A stretch of DNA of 64,000 nucleotides from an uncultured Lachnospiraceae bacterium (lineage in GTDB: Bacteria; Bacillota; Clostridia; Lachnospirales; Lachnospiraceae), in contig CALWSC010000077.1 of assembly GCA_944384105.1 (NCBI GenBank), positions 1 to 64,000 of the forward strand. The letters run 5' to 3'. The notes beneath the pieces were generated by a model that was given only the letters and a program-made list of their open reading frames with translations, did no database searches and was not told the origin of the DNA. The stretch's first letter is position 1. The number at the start of each line of letters is the position of its first letter. This document shows, piece after piece, positions 24,674 through 31,851 of this stretch. The position numbers were made by a program, and so were the translations under genes.

Positions 24674-24747
24674 GGCGAGATAGCTCAGCTGGCTAGAGCA
24701 TACGGTTCATACCCGTAGTGTCGAGGGTTCAAGTCCCCCTCTCGCTA
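24674..24747 (+). tRNA. tRNA-Met-type (anticodon CAT)
   Basis: A 74-base cloverleaf: acceptor GGCGAGA/TCTCGCT, anticodon loop TTCATAC giving CAT, T-arm GGGTTCAAGTCCC. It lacks the three G-C pairs of an initiator. Elongator Met is most likely; a lysidine-modified tRNA-Ile cannot be excluded by eye. Confidence 0.9.
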
Positions 24748-24754
24748 CTTTCAG

Positions 24755-24790
24755 AGGATTGATAGAATTGATATATCAATCCTTTTTTTG
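24755..24790 (+). terminator. Terminator of the tRNA operon
   Basis: AGGATTGATA (24755-24764) pairs with TATCAATCCT (24774-24783), followed by a run of seven T. Confidence 0.92.
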
Positions 24791-24833
24791 CGCCCAAAAT
24801 TTTATCCCCGCCAGGCAGCGGGGATATCCATAT

Positions 24834-25361
24834 CTATATCCCATCCGGATACTGAACGCCCTCCGGCAGGGGTTCCCATTCATTCAGCCCGAGGCGCTGT
24901 TTAAACATCGCCTGCTCCAGCGTCAGCTTCGGCGGTTCCTCATTCAGATATTCCATCAGTTCGTCAATGCCCTCCCGCGTCACATTGTTTACCAGAAAGA
25001 TCCGCTCGCATCCGGCGTTGATCAGCCACTGGCGAACCATAGGGATATTTGCGTAGGGGGAGTCAATCTTTGTGATTATGCCGATCAGGGGGCGCTGTAT
25101 GAAGCAGCGGCTGCTGTCGCCGAACAGGTTGAACGGCTCATCCGCCGCCTGAACGATCGCGACGACGTCCGCCTCAAAGGAGAAACATGCCAGCCCCACG
25201 CTGAAACGCTTGGACTCCGCGTACTCTCCCGGTGAGTCAATCGTATCATCCGCCGTGTTCGTGTACTGTGTCTTGATATAGTGAAGCTCCTCTCCCTTCA
25301 GCGCCTGTGTCAGCGAGGTCTTGCCCGCCTCGCTTCTGCCCATCAAAAATACTTTTCTCAT
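24834..25361 (-). CDS. EutP/PduV-family GTPase-like protein
   Basis: The 175-residue Ras-like P-loop protein has GRSEAGKTSL (Walker A), DSPGEY (switch/G3 region) and TKID (G4). EutP/PduV proteins sit in BMC operons; PduV is known to associate with the outside of the shell and links it to filaments, while EutP has been described as an acetate kinase. It is the last gene of the satellite BMC operon, 12 bases after the longer EutS-like gene. Confidence 0.9.
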   Translation of the reverse strand: MRKVFLMGRSEAGKTSLTQALKGEELHYIKTQYTNTADDTIDSPGEYAESKRFSVGLACFSFEADVVAIVQAADEPFNLFGDSSRCFIQRPLIGIITKIDSPYANIPMVRQWLINAGCERIFLVNNVTREGIDELMEYLNEEPPKLTLEQAMFKQRLGLNEWEPLPEGVQYPDGI

Positions 25362-25373
25362 CTCTTACCCCGC

Positions 25374-25802
25374 TTAACTTTTGTGTACCTCGCATACCGG
25401 AAATCCCAGCACTTCATCAAAGAATCGGACAACCTCTTTTACTGCTGTCTGGACTTCCATCAGTCCTCCGGTGAGTATCAGTGACCCGCAGAAACGATCC
25501 ATGAAACCGATCTGCACGTCTGCACTCTTCACCGCCACATCCGCCGCAACGACGACCGACTCCCAGGGTGTAAAACGAAGCATGCCGATCGCTTCCCCTC
25601 TGTGATCCTCGCCCTCATGCACACCGATATGAAGCGCCAGGTTCTGATAGATGCACGATTCCGACGGCATAATCACATGCGCCAGACAGACCTCTTTGCC
25701 CGGCACGCGCACACGGGTCAGACGCAGCTTTCTGCCTTTCAGGTGTTCAAAATCATCATGGAACAGCTTTTCAAGCAGTTCCTCCTTCGTCATTCGAGCC
25801 AT
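25374..25802 (-). CDS. EutS/PduU-like circularly permuted BMC protein with N-terminal extension
   Basis: The 142-residue protein has the permuted BMC order of PduU/EutS: PGKEVCLAHVIMP, IGMLRFTPWESVVVAADVAVKSADVQIGFMDRF, then GSLILTGGLMEVQTAV. About 30 additional residues precede the fold (MTKEELLEKLFHDDFEHLKG), a charged helix. It is a paralogue of the gene directly upstream, which suggests mixed hexamers or a compartment-specific cap. AGGAAG-type site precedes the ATG. Confidence 0.9.
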   Translation of the reverse strand: MARMTKEELLEKLFHDDFEHLKGRKLRLTRVRVPGKEVCLAHVIMPSESCIYQNLALHIGVHEGEDHRGEAIGMLRFTPWESVVVAADVAVKSADVQIGFMDRFCGSLILTGGLMEVQTAVKEVVRFFDEVLGFPVCEVHKS

Positions 25803-25813
25803 TGCCGCACTTC

Positions 25814-26179
25814 CTATCTCTTAGTAATATTGCAGACTACATATCCCAGGGAATCACGGAAATAGTTGACGATCTGCGTCAGCGCTGAGGTGACGTCCGA
25901 GATCTCCCCTGTGATGATCAGAGTACCCGTAAAACGGTCTGCGAATCCGAGATATACGTTTCCGCTCTTGACTGCAATATCAGACGCAATCACGGCCGAC
26001 TCCGGCGGCGTCATATTCATAATTCCGATTGCCGATGAGCGATAGTCAAGCTGCGGATTCAATCCCAGCTTCTGATAGATGATCGGAGCCGGACCGCCCA
26101 TCACATGCGCAAATGTAATCTCCTTGCCTGCAACCGTCTCCTGTACAATTCTTATCTGTTCTCCATGGTCATTTGCCAT
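25814..26179 (-). CDS. pduU: PduU/EutS-type circularly permuted BMC shell protein
   Basis: The 121-residue product matches PduU: IRIVQETVAGKEITFAHVMG (N-terminal beta-barrel strand that plugs the pore), IYQKLGLN, IGIMNMTPPESAVIASDIAVKSGNVYLGFADRFTGT (quoted in part as PPESAVIASDIAVKSG) and GYVVCNITKR at the end. It is first in the satellite BMC operon, behind its own consensus promoter. An 8-base stem (AATCCTGC/GCAGGATT, about 26201-26220) lies in its 5' leader. Confidence 0.92.
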   Translation of the reverse strand: MANDHGEQIRIVQETVAGKEITFAHVMGGPAPIIYQKLGLNPQLDYRSSAIGIMNMTPPESAVIASDIAVKSGNVYLGFADRFTGTLIITGEISDVTSALTQIVNYFRDSLGYVVCNITKR

Positions 26180-26232
26180 ACTTCGTTCCTCACTTTCAAA
26201 TCCTGCGCCCGCAGGATTCCAATCTTAATCAA

Positions 26233-26261
26233 ATCATACTATCAGAAAATTTTTCTGTCAA
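26233..26261 (-). promoter_or_regulatory. Promoter of the satellite BMC operon
   Basis: TTGACA (26256-26261) and TATGAT (26233-26238) are 17 bases apart, about 55 bases before the PduU-like start. The -35 box touches the terminator of the DeoR gene, so the two units are separate. Confidence 0.82.
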
Positions 26262-26263
26262 GC

Positions 26264-26293
26264 AAAAATCCGCGGATGTTCCCTCCGCGGATT
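26264..26293 (-). terminator. Terminator of the second DeoR gene
   Basis: AATCCGCGGA (26267-26276) pairs with TCCGCGGATT (26284-26293), followed on the minus strand by TTTTT. Confidence 0.88.
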
Positions 26294-26325
26294 CTATGCA
26301 GGCACGCATGCCCTGATCACTTTGT

Positions 26326-27063
26326 TCAGTTTATTCTCCAGACTTTTGTATAGTCGTCAAGCTCTTCCCCGGCGTCTTCGTCTGTCAAAAGGATTCCCTC
26401 TTCCAGCGCCCCGAAGGATACCGCTCCTGTATGCTCCAGCTTCGTGTGGTCGCCCAGGATGTAGCGGGCGCGGCAGCGGGAAAAAACTGCTTCTTTTAAG
26501 GATGCGTCCAAAAAGTCACTGGCTGTAAAGCCCGCTTTGCGGCTGATACCCGCGGTTCCGAAAAAACCTTTGGTGAATGCGTATCTCATCACGCACTCCA
26601 CAGCATCGTTTCCCGCCAGGCTTCCGTCTCTGAACTCTCCTCCGGTCAGAACGACCTTATATCCCAGATCTGCCAGACGCTTTGCATGATCTATATCATT
26701 TGTCACAACTGTGATTTCCTTCTCCGTCAGATAGTCAATCATACATCCGACCGTCGTCCCTGTATCCATATAGATAACATCGCCGGGCTCCAGCAGTCCT
26801 GCGGCGTATTTGCCAATCCGTCTCTTTTCTTCACAGCATTCTCTCTCCCGGTCAGCCGAAGAGTCCTTCTGCGCTGCGTCCGCCCCGACGCGTACTGCGC
26901 CGCCGAACACCTTTACAAGCTTTTTCGCCTTATCAAGTGCTGTAAGATCCCTGCGGACAGTAGAATCCGAAACTCCCAAAAGCTTCTTCAGCTCCATAAC
27001 CGTCACGCTGTCCTTCTGCTCCAGAAGCCCGAGAATCTTCTCATACCGTTGTTCCGTCAGCAT
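26326..27063 (-). CDS. DeoR-family transcriptional regulator (second)
   Basis: The 245-residue DeoR protein has an N-terminal winged helix (VTVMELKKLLGVSDSTVRRDLTALD) and a sensor domain with MDTGTTVGCMID, VVTNDIDHAKRLADLG and LTGGEFRDG. It is only modestly like the first DeoR regulator at 4206-4967. It is monocistronic but next to the satellite BMC operon. It may control that operon, the main locus, or an unrelated sugar system; sequence does not decide. Confidence 0.85.
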   Translation of the reverse strand: MLTEQRYEKILGLLEQKDSVTVMELKKLLGVSDSTVRRDLTALDKAKKLVKVFGGAVRVGADAAQKDSSADRERECCEEKRRIGKYAAGLLEPGDVIYMDTGTTVGCMIDYLTEKEITVVTNDIDHAKRLADLGYKVVLTGGEFRDGSLAGNDAVECVMRYAFTKGFFGTAGISRKAGFTASDFLDASLKEAVFSRCRARYILGDHTKLEHTGAVSFGALEEGILLTDEDAGEELDDYTKVWRIN

Positions 27064-27117
27064 TTCTTTCCCTCTTCACTTCATTTTCTTCCACCGGGCT
27101 GAAAGCCGGCTGATAAT

Positions 27118-27146
27118 AGCATAATGCATGTTCGCCTGAACGTCAA
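27118..27146 (-). promoter_or_regulatory. Promoter of the second DeoR gene
   Basis: TTGACG (27141-27146) and TATGCT (27118-27123) are 17 bases apart, just beyond the last gene of the four-gene island. Confidence 0.55.
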
Positions 27147-27164
27147 GGAAATCTAACATAAATT

Positions 27165-28622
27165 TCATTTTTTTCTTTTCATCCCAAACCCGTGGAGATA
27201 AATCTCCGGTACATTTACCATTCCGTCTTTTGACAGATAGACAATCCCCAGTTTCTGAAGCATGTCAAAAATCCCCTGCGGCGTTGAAGACGGTAACTGT
27301 TCCTGCTCCGCGGGACTCCACAGATCCATCTTTATCTTTTGAATAAACTCTGCCTTTTCAACCAACAGCACAGTTCCCAGAAACGCTTCCCTCAGCCGTT
27401 CCAGCCAGGGATATTCTTCCTGCAGCTCTCTCAGCCTGTCCTGCGACACTTCCCGCATCGCTCCCTGCAGCATTGCAGGAGCAATCAGACGTCTCCGGGG
27501 AAGAGTTTCTATCTCTGCAGGATATTCTGTCATTTTTCTTGCCGCTGTACTGTAAAGCTTCAGAAAAGGGCGGGGCACCAACGCTCCGCGTGCATCCTGC
27601 AGATGATTTGGCGCCCAGGTATAACTCATTCCTTTTTTGGGTGTATTTCCCATGTATTTCCCCATCAGTTCATTGACAAAACGCTCTATGATCTTTTGAT
27701 CTTCTGTAGGAATATATCCGATATCGCCCTGAGGATTCTCACTTATAAGGTTTGGAATCCCATGCAAATATTCTATAGTTTGCTCATCTCTTGCATTTGC
27801 AAGGCGCTTAATAAGAAGTCTGTACAAAGATACCGCATTCCACTCCAGTCTCAGGCAGCAATTTCCCATCTTTGAAGCATCCGAAAATTTCAGCAGTTCG
27901 GACTCATAAAGATCCTCTCTCAAAAATATCTTACTCTTCAAACGTTTCCATCTCCTCAAATGGGAAAACCAGAAGGATAGAAGCGTTCTGATATAAGGAA
28001 ACAGATCTATATATCGCATGCAGATTTTATCCAGCGTGTCATATATTATAAAAACCCATTGATCTTTTTTCTCCAGATATCTATCAGCCTTGTCCAGAAA
28101 ATCTTCACACTTCTCCGGATTTTTTTCTATATAGTCCATCCAAATTTCCGGGCATTTCCATGCGTTACTTCCTGCGGCTGCCGCAAGAAAAGATTCATCA
28201 AAATATTGCGCCGCGAGTCCCTGAATATATTCATCCCCTTTAAAATAGCGCAAAAGCAAAAGAACTGCGCTTCCTGCCCAAAAAGCTGCTGCTTTTTGAT
28301 CCCCCAGGTATTTCCCCATGGTAGTTTGACCCGGAAATCGGATATCGTCTGCGTTATATCCCGGTAAAAACACGGTGTTCTCTGCACGCGGGCGGAAAAG
28401 CTGCGGCTGATTTCCTATTATATAGCGAAATCCCCCTTTCGTCTGAAGCGTCTGAAAGATCCTGGTTTTTCCAGTTCCACTGCTGCCCAAAATCAGAAAT
28501 TTTGTCGGTTCCACCAGCATCTGATAATTTCTGAGCGGCAGAAAATCTGTCATCCGGCTATCTTCCGCCTCTGCTGTCGTCTGCAGTCTGGACATTGTAT
28601 TTAATACATGCATTCTATCCAT
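27165..28622 (-). CDS. P-loop NTPase of unknown function (island gene 4)
   Basis: The 485-residue protein has a Walker A motif GSSGTGKT at residues 46-53 and a candidate Walker B (VFIIYDTLDKI near residue 195). The middle (residues 210-260) is rich in Arg/Lys and aromatic residues; the C terminus reads like a winged-helix fold (IFDMLQKLGIVYLSKDGMVNVP). I do not recognise a named family. The ATG at 28622 follows the KGGxGR gene stop by two bases with GAGGGGG upstream; an earlier in-frame start at 28649 overlaps that gene. It could be the effector or sensor partner of the ATPase encoded before it. Confidence 0.8.
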   Translation of the reverse strand: MDRMHVLNTMSRLQTTAEAEDSRMTDFLPLRNYQMLVEPTKFLILGSSGTGKTRIFQTLQTKGGFRYIIGNQPQLFRPRAENTVFLPGYNADDIRFPGQTTMGKYLGDQKAAAFWAGSAVLLLLRYFKGDEYIQGLAAQYFDESFLAAAAGSNAWKCPEIWMDYIEKNPEKCEDFLDKADRYLEKKDQWVFIIYDTLDKICMRYIDLFPYIRTLLSFWFSHLRRWKRLKSKIFLREDLYESELLKFSDASKMGNCCLRLEWNAVSLYRLLIKRLANARDEQTIEYLHGIPNLISENPQGDIGYIPTEDQKIIERFVNELMGKYMGNTPKKGMSYTWAPNHLQDARGALVPRPFLKLYSTAARKMTEYPAEIETLPRRRLIAPAMLQGAMREVSQDRLRELQEEYPWLERLREAFLGTVLLVEKAEFIQKIKMDLWSPAEQEQLPSSTPQGIFDMLQKLGIVYLSKDGMVNVPEIYLHGFGMKRKK

Positions 28623-28624
28623 TT

Positions 28625-29971
28625 TCAGACCCCCTCGCCTCCAAACCACATCATAATCCTCTCCTCTATCTCCTGGTACCAGGAACTTCGCATGAGATTT
28701 TTCAACTGTATGACGTTTTCTGACGCCTGATCTGTTCCATCTGTATATAGCTGAACATTCCCTGCCAGTGCAGGATAATACGGCACATAAATCGGTGAAT
28801 GCGCTTCCTCTCTTGCCTCCAGCCCAGGCTGTTCCTCATCCCCTCGATAGTAAGCTTCACAAAATGTTGTATAAGATTGTTCCAAAAATGACTTTTTTTC
28901 TTCCGCTGTGACGATTCCCGCTCCGCCGCACGCGCTGTCCACGATCGCTGTCATCGGGCGATCTTCCTGAGCGCTTCCTATAGATTTTAAAACTAATCGC
29001 ATGCCCTGCCAGGACTGTGCGCTGTCCTTGCCGAACAGTACAACCCCATGCGGAATCTGAGCAGTGATCACCCCGCCCATATCGTGAAATCCTGCCCTTG
29101 CGTCTAAAAGGACAAAGTCCACAGAGCATATTTGCCGTATCGTCCTTACAGCCTCCCTGATCATCCTGGCAAGCTGTCTTTTCATATTTTCCGGTATTGT
29201 ATCCTGATAATCAATGCGCGCCAGTTTCTGCAGATAATTGTCATCTATACGCCCCGCTGGAAGAACAAAAATTCTGCCCTTTGTATGTTCCATCAGCACC
29301 GGGTCGTTCACCTGCCGAAGCATATCGGACATATCTATTGTTTCCTCTTCGTCCGAAACCGAAGCTTCAAGCAGATAATCTACTGTACCGCTGTGTATTT
29401 CCGACTCATCCCAAAACAGAGATGCAAGTCCGGGCGCTTCTATATCTGTATCCACTGCAAGAACATTTTTCCCGTCCATAGCCAGATTCAGTGCTGTCGC
29501 CGCCAGCGCTGTCGTTCTCCCCATACCTCCTTTAAAAGAATAGAAAGTGACTACTTTCGGCATTTTCCCCAGATATGCGTCTTCATAGTCCCAGATTGCC
29601 TTCCCTCTGCCCCGGCTGTCAATCCATGCTTTTTTTGCCACTGCCCTCTCCAGCATCATCCATGTAATTCCGTTTCTCTCCTCATACAGCCAGCAAAGAC
29701 GTCTTATTTCCTCTGCCATTTCATATACTACGTCCGTCATTTTTTCGCCGCTGCAGTAAAGGTTTCCCTGGAAATACTTTCCAAGTGTTCTTTGCAGAAG
29801 TTTTTTCAGATTGTCCAATTCTTCTCCTGTTATTTTCTCTTTTGGTTCTATAAAGAGCAGCAGCTTTCCATATACGTCTCTGACAATTGTCGCTCTTTGT
29901 ATCTTTTTTGCAGTCCTGCAGTTCTCGACTGTTTCTATTGCTCTCTCAATGGTCTGATCAAATGTTATCAC
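28625..29971 (-). CDS. ParA/MinD-like ATPase with deviant KGGxGR P-loop (island gene 3)
   Basis: The 448-residue protein has an N-terminal domain of about 135 residues (predicted helical, with FIEPKEKITGEELDNL) followed by a SIMIBI ATPase: FYSFKGGMGRTT (P-loop Lys at 147), VDTDIEAPGL (174-181) and FVLLDARAGFHDMGG (Walker B region). Arg in place of the usual Lys/Gly after the GG gives the KGGxGR variant seen in conflict-type ATPases rather than plasmid-partition ParA, and no ParB partner is nearby. The GTG start overlaps the HEPN gene stop as GTGA, with GGAGGTG upstream, showing translational coupling. Confidence 0.85.
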   Translation of the reverse strand: MITFDQTIERAIETVENCRTAKKIQRATIVRDVYGKLLLFIEPKEKITGEELDNLKKLLQRTLGKYFQGNLYCSGEKMTDVVYEMAEEIRRLCWLYEERNGITWMMLERAVAKKAWIDSRGRGKAIWDYEDAYLGKMPKVVTFYSFKGGMGRTTALAATALNLAMDGKNVLAVDTDIEAPGLASLFWDESEIHSGTVDYLLEASVSDEEETIDMSDMLRQVNDPVLMEHTKGRIFVLPAGRIDDNYLQKLARIDYQDTIPENMKRQLARMIREAVRTIRQICSVDFVLLDARAGFHDMGGVITAQIPHGVVLFGKDSAQSWQGMRLVLKSIGSAQEDRPMTAIVDSACGGAGIVTAEEKKSFLEQSYTTFCEAYYRGDEEQPGLEAREEAHSPIYVPYYPALAGNVQLYTDGTDQASENVIQLKNLMRSSWYQEIEERIMMWFGGEGV

Positions 29972-30414
29972 TTTTCATCCACCTCCGGCATAATTCTTCC
30001 ATCTAAAAGTTCTGAAATCACTTCCTGAATGAGCATTTCTGAGAATTCGGACGCTTCCTGCATATCACTTTCCGCATACTCTGCATCGCTCTGATACCTT
30101 CTGCCAGGATGATCTTCAAATAATCTCTCCGGTATCTTTTTCCTCGAAAAAATAATTCCCGTCTTTGCGTTCATAACGCCAAGGATCTGGCAATATTGCT
30201 GTAAATCCCCCCATAATCCTGCTGCATCATGCGTTGTTCTTCCTGCCCTGTCGCCCCGCATCGCACAGTAAAGCGCCTTGATTGCACATTCTGACGCAAA
30301 TGCATAGTGACACATCGCATTATTTGTTCTGTAATATTTTTTCAACAATTCTCCATCTTTGTAGTGCCGCACCGCTGCTGCCGGATAGTTATCCCTTTTC
30401 TTTCTTTCGTTCAT
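29968..30414 (-). CDS. HEPN-like small protein, possible RNase effector (island gene 2)
   Basis: The 148-residue helical protein resembles HEPN domains: two long helices with HYAFASECAIKALYCAM (residues 36-52) followed by GRTTHDAAGLW. Residues 56-62 (RAGRTTH) fit the Rx4-6H motif that carries RNase activity in toxin HEPN proteins. The C-terminal half (SDAEYAESDMQEASEFSEML) is acidic. It is coupled to the KGGxGR ATPase by a 4-base overlap and has GGAAGGA upstream of its ATG. HEPN assignment is by eye and RNase activity is inference. Confidence 0.7.
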   Translation of the reverse strand: MNERKKRDNYPAAAVRHYKDGELLKKYYRTNNAMCHYAFASECAIKALYCAMRGDRAGRTTHDAAGLWGDLQQYCQILGVMNAKTGIIFSRKKIPERLFEDHPGRRYQSDAEYAESDMQEASEFSEMLIQEVISELLDGRIMPEVDEK

Positions 30415-30456
30415 TTATAATTCCTTCCCCATCCCCGACTGACATTCTTTAACTCT

Positions 30457-31365
30457 TTACCCTTTTCTCCATTTTTCAAGCAGATTGCTGTAAAATTCAA
30501 TTCTTTTTTCTGCCTCATTCCATGACTTTACTGCCTGATATCTCCCTTCGCCGTTGCAGACAACCGCCTCAATGCCGGGAGCTGTCAAAAGTCTCAGAGC
30601 TTCCTGTGTATCGCTCTGCATATTCTCATAATCCGACGGATAAAATGTATCCAGCATGCCATATAGTTCTCTCAGCATGACTCCGCCCTGATAGATGTAG
30701 GATTTACTTTTTGCCGCAACAAGAAATTCCATAATCCTTTTTGTAATTTTTCTGAATTTTGTGTCGTCATTCGCATGAATATGTTTTGCAGGAGGGATTC
30801 TTTCTACTGTTTTGCCTTCCCTCTGGGCGGGCACTGATTTTTCCGTTCCATTGCCATTTTTCAGCGTTTCCAGAAATTTTATCCCTTCCGGAGTAAGGCT
30901 ATACTGCTTTCTTCTGTTCATTTTAATCAGGTTCATGCTTTTTAAGACCTGGCATCGCCTTGAAAAATCCGAACCGCCAATGCAAACATCATATTTATGT
31001 TCAGCAATCGCAATCAGTTCTTCTGCCGTATGAGAAGAGTCGCTCAATTCATGCATCAAGTCAGAAATGAACTCCACATGTCTGTCTATAATTTTAATCA
31101 GTTCCATCGAATCCGGATTCTTTATCCAGTTTGCCCCTATGCTTGATACTCTAAAGATGTAATCATCCGTCTCTGTCAACAGCCCGTAATTTATAAGAGT
31201 ATTAATCGTAAGTCTAATGGTACTTTCACTTTTAGAGCCGTATTTCAATGCAAAAAAACGGGCGAAACTGTTAAGACTGTTCTCCTGTTTAAAGAACTCC
31301 AGAATTTCCAAGATATTATCTCTTGTTTGATTGAAATTGGGTAAATATCCTATATTCTTCTTCAC
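30457..31365 (-). CDS. Double winged-helix DNA-binding protein (island gene 1)
   Basis: The 302-residue protein has a winged helix at residues about 10-80 (SESTIRLTINTLINYGLLTE), a second at about 95-175 (RCQVLKSMNLIKMNRRKQYSLTPEGIKFL, cited in parts), a charged linker and a C-terminal domain of about 95 residues I do not recognise (ending AEKRIEFYSNLLEKWRKG). No nuclease motif was seen. The start is GTG at 31365 with AAAGGA 11 bases upstream. It leads the four-gene operon and lies next to direct repeats, so autoregulation is likely; target recognition in a defence role is possible. Confidence 0.75.
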   Translation of the reverse strand: MKKNIGYLPNFNQTRDNILEILEFFKQENSLNSFARFFALKYGSKSESTIRLTINTLINYGLLTETDDYIFRVSSIGANWIKNPDSMELIKIIDRHVEFISDLMHELSDSSHTAEELIAIAEHKYDVCIGGSDFSRRCQVLKSMNLIKMNRRKQYSLTPEGIKFLETLKNGNGTEKSVPAQREGKTVERIPPAKHIHANDDTKFRKITKRIMEFLVAAKSKSYIYQGGVMLRELYGMLDTFYPSDYENMQSDTQEALRLLTAPGIEAVVCNGEGRYQAVKSWNEAEKRIEFYSNLLEKWRKG

Positions 31366-31384
31366 TCTGCCATCAATCCTTTCT

Positions 31385-31475
31385 TATATATTAAATTGCA
31401 ACTGCCATAGCATTATCCAGCACATCTGTTTATATATTAAATGCATCCGTCATAGCACTATTCATCGCACCCGTT
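31385..31475. repeat. Two tandem degenerate 46/45-base repeats upstream of the island operon
   Basis: Unit 1 (31385-31430) and unit 2 (31431-31475) both begin TATATATTAAA, share CATAGCA near the middle and end CTGTT/CCGTT. They lie immediately upstream of the winged-helix gene and include its likely -10 region. Confidence 0.7.
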
Positions 31476-31487
31476 CTTGCCGAATTG

Positions 31488-31528
31488 GGTGCACTCTCCT
31501 GTAGAATGGATGCACTCCCGCCTGTATT
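31488..31528. repeat. Pair of 20-base direct repeats further upstream
   Basis: GGTGCACTCTCCTGTAGAAT (31488-31507) is followed at once by GGATGCACTCCCGCCTGTAT (31508-31527). The rest of the gap (31529-31784) is AT-rich and shows no gene. Confidence 0.55.
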
Positions 31529-31784
31529 GCCTGTTAACCCTGCTTTATTATCTGATATTTTACTTATATTTTGTATTTTTTCATACAATTATTTTTTGGT
31601 TAATGTACCACGCCAGTGTAATTTATTTTATTATACTATGCTTTAATACTTTTTTCAATATGAACTTAAAAACTTTTTAACATTTCAAGCGCCCCTCTCT
31701 AAATGGATAAAATGCCACTCCCTAATTTAACAGCCGACATACTCTCTATTAATGAAGTAAAAATGCCTGCAGGCTCCCTGGTAT

Positions 31785-31851
31785 GATGGGATAATATGAA
31801 AAAAGGCGCCAGGGAATATTCCCCGCTCGCCTTTTTCCATATTATCCCATC
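31785..31851. terminator. Long-palindrome terminator at the end of the glycan cluster
   Basis: An outer inverted repeat GATGGGATAATATG (31785-31798 with 31838-31851) encloses A/T-runs and an inner GGCG...CGCC stem with GGGAATATTCCC at its tip. On the minus strand the fucosidase gene ends here, followed by CGCC and six T. The outer arm includes the end of the fucosidase coding region. It should work in both directions. Confidence 0.85.

Noticed and set aside
24674..24747. Initiator tRNA-Met
   Set aside because: The anticodon stem lacks the three consecutive G-C pairs typical of initiators.
28625..29971. Plasmid-type ParA partition protein
   Set aside because: The P-loop is the KGGxGR variant, a large N-terminal domain precedes it, and no ParB, parS-like sites or plasmid genes are near.
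31385..31528. Short CRISPR array
   Set aside because: Only two degenerate tandem units without distinct spacers, and no cas genes.
31785..31851. Insertion-element terminal inverted repeats
   Set aside because: The arms are 39 bases apart around a GC stem and T-run, which is a terminator; no transposase is present.
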